The position numbers and the translations under genes were made by a program. Under the pieces are notes generated by a model. That model saw nothing but the letters and a program-made list of their open reading frames with translations, had not been told where the DNA came from and ran no database searches. From positions 1 to 64,000 of the forward strand of contig JAJEKV010000084.1 in NCBI GenBank assembly GCA_021234155.1: a stretch of 64,000 nt of DNA, written 5' to 3'. Positions 58,951 through 64,000 of this stretch are shown here, piece after piece. Each line of letters begins with the position of its first letter. Positions within the stretch are counted from its first letter, which is position 1. The stretch is from Isoetes taiwanensis. Its lineage: Eukaryota; Streptophyta; Lycopodiopsida; Isoetales; Isoetaceae.

Positions 58951-60717
58951 CTATTCTACTTCGCACGCAAATTGCTTAAATGCTTCTAATGCTTGACTTT
59001 TCTTAGTTAAAAAATAACATTTGGCTCTTCTACTATAATCATCAATAAATGAAATATAGTACCTCTTCCCACTTGAACTCCTTATATTCATAGGACCACA
59101 GAGGTCTGTATGCACCAATTCAAGCAAATCATTTGCACGTTTTCCACTTTTTCTAAAGGGTATTCTTGTATGCTTTCCTAGCATACATCCATGACAAATA
59201 AATTGACCTTCTTCTACTGAACAATCTATTAACCCTTTTTTAGCCATAAGTTGAACATTCTTGACGTGTGTGTGAGCTAATCTTTCATGCCATAACTCAA
59301 CAGATGGGAGCATTGCTGCATTCATACTAACCATGTCATCTTTGTTCAACTCAAATAAATCACCATTTCTTTTTGCTAAAAATATAACTTTATTATTGTG
59401 CAATATTTCACATACTCCTTTGTCAAACACTACCTTATAACCCAAATCCACTAGCTGACTAACTGAGATCAAGTTCCGAATTAAATTTGGCACACACAAG
59501 ACATCTTTTAAGCTTACAGGTTTTCCATTAAGATCAAATAATTCCAGCAAACCCACTCCTTCAACTTCTTGCAAACATCCATTGCCCAATTGTATATGTC
59601 TCGTTCCCATACTTGAGCATCCTGTAAGCATTTCTGAAGAGCTGACTACGGATCGCTCAGCTCCACTATCTATTACAAGAGTGTTAGCACGTGCATTGCG
59701 TCTCATAGCAAGAAAGGATTTATAAATTACCTCAGCATCTTCTTCTTCTTTATTTGCTTCAACAGCCACATTCACAGCACTAGATTTGTACTGACCTCTT
59801 CCTCTGAAAGCTTCACGTGTACCTCCTCCTCTTCTCCCTCGGCTTTTTGGACTAGAACACTTAGAAGATATATGCCCTCTCCCACCACAATTATAACAAA
59901 AAATCTCTTTAGCTAGATTTGGGCAATTAGCTTTTACATGACCATATTCATGGCAAACAAAACATGGACCAATCTTACTTTCCTTACCTCGACCTCGAGA
60001 TCGGCTAGCATATAGGATTTCAGCTCCTTCATCCTCGTCCTTTACAACTTTTCTTTGTTCCATCTCTGTGCGAGCAATTCTTTCTGCCTCTTCACGACTC
60101 TTTGCTACATTTCTCACAAGAATTGCAATTTGCTCATAAGCAGAAAAAGCTCTTGAGATAGCTAATAATTCGGCTTCCTTTGAAAGTACGGCACCAGCAG
60201 CTTTCAAATCAAATAATATCATATCTAAGGTTTGAAAAAACACTTCTAGATTATCACCTTCATGATACTTAAGACATCTTAGCTCTTTTTCCAAAACATC
60301 AATCTGTGATGAGGACTTACTTTCATAATTCTTTAGAAGATACAACCACATATCTTGCGGAGATAAACCTTGTAATTTCAGCAAAATACTAGAGCCTACT
60401 TTGCTACAAATGATACCTTTTGCTTCGTTAATCTTCGCTGGAGTAACTCCTGCTGTATCAGATGTTCCAGCCTTGCCTTCAGCCTTGCCTTTGGACTTAG
60501 CCTTCTCTTTCTTGACTCCCTCGTCACTTATTTTCAGTTTCTCAAGTCTTGCCATCGCCTCTTGCAGTTCATCTGCTCCTTTTGGCGGCTTCACAATGTC
60601 CCAAAGCCCCTCTGATTTCAGAACTCTCTTGATCTTGGCTTTCCACACTTGAAAGCCAGATCCACCACTATAGACCTCAACAGCATTCAACAGTGATGCT
60701 CCAAAGCGGGTCGTCAT
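58951..60717 (-). pseudogene. Copia gag, protease and integrase N-terminus
   Basis: Starts MTTRFGASLL at 60717, 14 bp after the primer-binding site. Gag has a retrotran-gag-type helical region and two CCHC knuckles, CFVCHEYGHVKANC (about residue 250) and CYNCGGRGHISSKC (about residue 272). The protease signature VIDSGAERSVV lies near residue 347. The integrase zinc region (WHERLAH...CHGCMLGK) and the first catalytic Asp in DLCGPM follow. A TAG at 58951 ends the frame just before a GGEYLSKK block; 58950-58783 stays partly open but is frameshifted around QNGVA, where the third catalytic residue would be. Inactive as read, yet only recently. Confidence 0.92.
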
Positions 60718-60730
60718 AATACACCAACTT

Positions 60731-60743
60731 GGCTCTGATACCA
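60731..60743 (-). other. Copia primer-binding site
   Basis: Minus strand TGGTATCAGAGCC one base from the 5' LTR; same tRNA-Met type as the Gypsy element. Confidence 0.92.
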
Positions 60744-60744
60744 A

Positions 60745-61298
60745 TGAAAGCTTCTGTATATTTGTCCTGTCAGTACTTCAAACAATCATGCAGAACCAAT
60801 ATAGCCAGATAAACCTGAGCTGCAATCCGGCTTATCTTACTGTCAGCGATTCGCTGCTATCAAGCAATTCCGGGTAGAAAACCCAGAGCAAATAACAACC
60901 CAGCAACAAGCAATCCAGACTACCCAACAACAAGAAATCCAGACTAGAATAAGTCCGGGCAACTAACCTCAGTTTTTAGAAACATCAACTGGCTTCGGCA
61001 GCCCAGATAGTCTTAACCCAACCTCAGATGAAACACAACTATGGCGGGATTCGTGCCTCAAATCTCCATCTAGTGTCGACAATCTGATCCGGCTGATTTA
61101 CGTAGCGGTCCGGCGATCTTCTCTTAGCGGTCCGTGCGTGCGGTCCGGCGTTTTCACACGGTGCGGTCGTGGCTTTTCCTTTTTATAGCCTGGCTTTGTC
61201 GGTTAGAATAGTCTATGCTTGCCACGTGCAATATTAATCTAAAAAACTATTGCAACATATTATTTCGTTCTCACTATGGTGACATGATATTTTCAACA
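60745..61298 (-). repeat. 5' LTR of the Copia element
   Basis: 554 bp. Nearly identical to the 3' LTR except a dense patch at 61043-61175, where CAG or CTG words are replaced (for example CAGAT by CGGT four times). Confidence 0.94.
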
Positions 61299-62258
61299 AG
61301 ATCTCCATGCTGACTCAAGGTGACTAGAGGGCCACTGCCCTTATTCGACTTAACCCACTGGAAAGTGAACCCCACTCCACGGGTGTCGAGCCCATGCCTT
61401 ACCCACACTCAGTGGCAAGCCATTAGACCTAGTCCACAATGATCCCCGGTAGGCCTTACACATCAGAGGGATCGTTCAAGAGTCAGAACACGAACCTCCT
61501 TATAAGCCAGTCTGGCCCCTTCACCCACAAACAGGTGTGGTTCTTGTACACAGGCCGAAATCTAGTAATGCACTAAGAGGAACTAGCTAGGAGCATCAAC
61601 TACTAAGCTTTAAGTCTCTACCCCCCTTCCCAATACAATGAGTCCACAGAATTCATCCGTCCATCACATCATCATAGAACTAAAGAATAAGAACTAATCT
61701 ATATCATAGAGTTAGGTTCTTTAGTTAGGGTCAATCTAGGGATCTGCTTGGCTACTAAGAGTAATTTAATAGGCTAAACCTATTGGTTCGATGGCTGGAA
61801 TACGGTTTAGGCTATTAAATCGACTAAATACCTGATCCCTGGTTCACTCCTCTTGATCCGAAGGCGTCCATGTCGCTGCTCTGCTTGTGGATGCGGTCGG
61901 AAGGCGAATCTGACGAGCTAGGGCGCACGGGCAAATCTTGGGAGTTGGATTTGACTCCTCAGGCGCGCGAACTGGAGCTCGGAAGGTTCGTGGACGGAAA
62001 GGGAAGAATTAGGGTTTGGTTACCTTACATAGGTTCTCAGTTAGGTTTAGGGTTTCCATGACCCTTGGTCTGCCTTTAATGGGTTAAAGGTTTAAAGTGC
62101 GCACATTGCTAAGTGTGCGCACCCTTGCAAGTTGCCCCCTAGGGCGCCCTTGCTTGGTTACACGTCGGCGTACACGTCGTTTGAATGGCGTGTACGCGTG
62201 ACGGTGCAGTACGCTATACGTCTTGGGACCGTATATCGTACTGGAACGTCACAATTCA

Positions 62259-64000
62259 CATGTTTCTTATTTCATAGATAACCAATCCGTCAACACATCA
62301 TTATATGGAACTTTTAATAATCCATCACTTTAATTTGCCAATAAATTAATGGATTATATGGAGGAAGACAACCAGCTCCATAAGAATGAGGAGGAAGATA
62401 AATATTTCTTTGAGCAGGGAGGGATTGCATTATCTAGATCATTGAGAAGATAAAAAATAATAATCCTATGTTCTTTTATTTAAATAAATTACCAAAGATA
62501 CCCAGAACTCCCAAGACAAGCTAAGAACGATTTGATGAAGATGTTGTTAAGCATTCTAATCTGATGGAAGCAAGAGATTGCCCACAACTACAAGCACGAA
62601 GAATCTTAAGCTGTTACAAGAAGCTGCTTCAAGGACGATTCAAATATAAGAAGATACAAAGAGCTAAATTGTAGCTCAAACTAGCTAGACATTCAGAGTA
62701 TGGATGACTTGTTGATGTGTTCGTTTATGGGGAGGTGTTGGAGTAATAACCTCCACTTTAGCACCATGTCAGCATGATATGGCAGTCCTAATCATCTAGA
62801 GAGTCATGCCCACTGTAAAGAGTGGTGTCTATACCAAGAGTCATATCCATATGTAGAATCATATCTATAAGCCAAGAGGTACATCTCTTGAGCAATTATA
62901 TGTAACTACAGTTGGGGTTATTCCAACTATCCTATTCTATTCAATTGATATAGAAGAACGGTTTTGTGACAGCGGGAGGCTCCCAAGCGTGGATGCCATT
63001 GCCTCTAGGCAAAAACCTTCCAAATGAGGCCAACAAAAAAACCTTCTAAAAAAACCACGCAGCATGCAAAACCCAAACCCCGATTTCTGACGTCATCAAT
63101 GTACGGTTTTGATATACTCATACATGCCAAAACCATAAACAATCGTATGTAACACCTACGACTTTCTTCGATTGCAGAAGATAATAGTGAAAATGCAATT
63201 TCAAATTTCTAGTATCTTTAATTAAGCTAAATATGGTGATTTGCAACCGTGGTCCCAAAACACATTTCCAAATACCCTCATTCTTTTTACTTAAAGACAC
63301 TGAAAAAAATTCAAAGGCGTATACAAGAGGGTCTTGACGACCCCTTGCACGCAAGTGGCATACCCCCTATACAATAAATGCACCCCCCGGGCTACGACCA
63401 TCTATTAATCGAGCGTCTCATATACATTTAGTCCCAGATTCCACTTGATGTTGATTATCTTGAAACAAAAAGTTCACAACAGCTCTAGATGTTATGTAAG
63501 AACATATTTGCCCATTCATTTGGCATGATATTGAGCAAAGGAACCAAGGAAAATTGCCTGGGTGCTACCACATGTGCATCTCAAAAGCAAACTAATTGCT
63601 TATGTGCAATCATGCTATGTGCACTTAAGTATAATCTGAGCCTTAGGGCCCAAGAAATTATAGCGTCCCATTAGTTCTTGTTAGATCAATTGAACGGTTG
63701 AGCCGAAAGGGTTTTGCAGCTTTTGTTTCCTTTTAAGTGGCCAATAACTTAAAAGTCCACTTTAAATGTGAAGAACTCTCCATGCTCTACTTCCATGGAT
63801 TTATTTTCAACGTTCAGACTTAAATTAGCTTTCCTTATGTATTTGTGGATCTAATGGCTTTACTGCAATTTTGTTAACTATGTCTGGGTTCATGTAGAAG
63901 TCTGCAACGTTTTGATTGTAGAGAAGCTTCATCCAATCAACTTTATTTGATGTATTCCAGAATAATCTATCGAATCTTAGACATACTGTGCTGTCCAAGT
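62259..64000. other. Flank right of the Gypsy element, nothing recognised
   Basis: About 1.7 kb of A/T-rich sequence with short frames only. No repeats shared with the rest of the window that I could see. Confidence 0.55.

Larger units (their letters stand above)
55951..61298 (-). mobile_element. Complete Copia LTR retrotransposon, 5348 bp, nested in the Gypsy LTR
   Basis: Target duplication AGATC at 55946-55950 and 61299-61303. LTRs start TG and end CA, 565 and 554 bp. A primer-binding site and a polypurine tract (GAAGGAGGAG, 56525-56516) are both in place. Protein order is gag, protease, integrase, RT, RNase H, the Copia order. The empty site is preserved in the other Gypsy LTR near 46660. 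Confidence 0.96.
46115..62253 (-). mobile_element. Gypsy (chromovirus-like) LTR retrotransposon carrying an H3-like gene module
   Basis: Duplicated target ATTCA at 46110-46114 and 62254-62258; LTR ends TGTGACGT...ACGTCACA. Coding strand is minus: 5' LTR 62253-55395 (split by a Copia element), primer-binding site 55393-55382, a two-gene module (54981-51301), gag (51051-50480), RNase H, integrase and chromodomain (50479-48468), polypurine tract AAGGTGGGGA (47624-47615), 3' LTR (47614-46115). Without the Copia insertion and its duplicated target the element is about 10.8 kb with LTRs of about 1.5 kb. Protease and most of the RT are missing, so it could move only with help. Confidence 0.92.
55395..62253 (-). 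repeat. 5' LTR of the Gypsy element, split by Copia
   Basis: About 1.5 kb when the Copia element and its AGATC duplicate are removed, matching the 3' LTR almost base for base. Outer end ACGTCACA at 62253; inner end TGACGTCCCC at 55397. Transcription of the element should start here, so the Copia insertion probably silenced the host element promoter. Confidence 0.9.

Overview
This window looks like nuclear DNA of a land plant with a large, transposon-rich, heavily methylated genome. Two LTR retrotransposons carry initiator-tRNA-Met-type primer-binding sites (TGGTATCAGAGC), and Copia, chromodomain-Gypsy, APE-type LINE and hAT elements are nested in one another. Genes have GT-AG introns. I see no ordinary single-copy host gene. 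I cannot name the species; a fern, gymnosperm or other large plant genome would fit.

Layout. 1-14052: head-to-tail array of three units (5.31, 3.29 and 5.30 kb), each holding decayed transposase exons and a 5'-truncated LINE tail. 14895-18050: partial fourth copy, split by a 1257-bp hAT-like element with an 8-bp target duplication. 20674-about 25600: LINE on the minus strand (ORF1 plus ORF2), cut by a 711-bp hAT-like MITE. 27622-32082: second, GC-rich, decayed LINE, minus strand. 32414-39100: 6.7-kb DNA transposon with about 25-bp inverted ends and a TGAA duplication. It holds two convergent genes: a multi-exon transposase related to the array copies, and a coiled-coil/RING-like protein. 42355-42560: tRNA-like SINE. 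43030-45732: old LTR with a LINE fragment inside. 46115-62253: minus-strand Gypsy element whose 5' LTR is split by a complete 5.35-kb Copia element (55951-61298).

The standout is inside the Gypsy element, between its primer-binding site and gag. A gene at 54699-53456 (minus) starts with MARTKQTAR, exactly the start of histone H3. It ends in an 89-residue histone-fold domain about half identical to H3, with roughly 315 residues of acidic, coiled-coil and proline-rich sequence between. A second, unrecognised gene (about 52757-51301) follows on the same strand. Each gene has a CTATAAATAG TATA box, and upstream of each lie two near-perfect 62-67-bp palindromes of one family. This looks like a two-gene, co-regulated module carried by a retrotransposon whose own protease and reverse transcriptase are deleted and whose integrase ends in a chromodomain-like segment. 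The join in the middle of the H3-like gene needs one frameshift, so it may be a recent pseudogene or carry a sequence error.

A warning on sequence quality: differences between duplicated copies cluster at CAG/CTG trinucleotides and recur in the same form (CAGAT to CGGT four times in one LTR). This looks like context-specific consensus error, possibly from CHG methylation, so some frameshifts described below may not be real.
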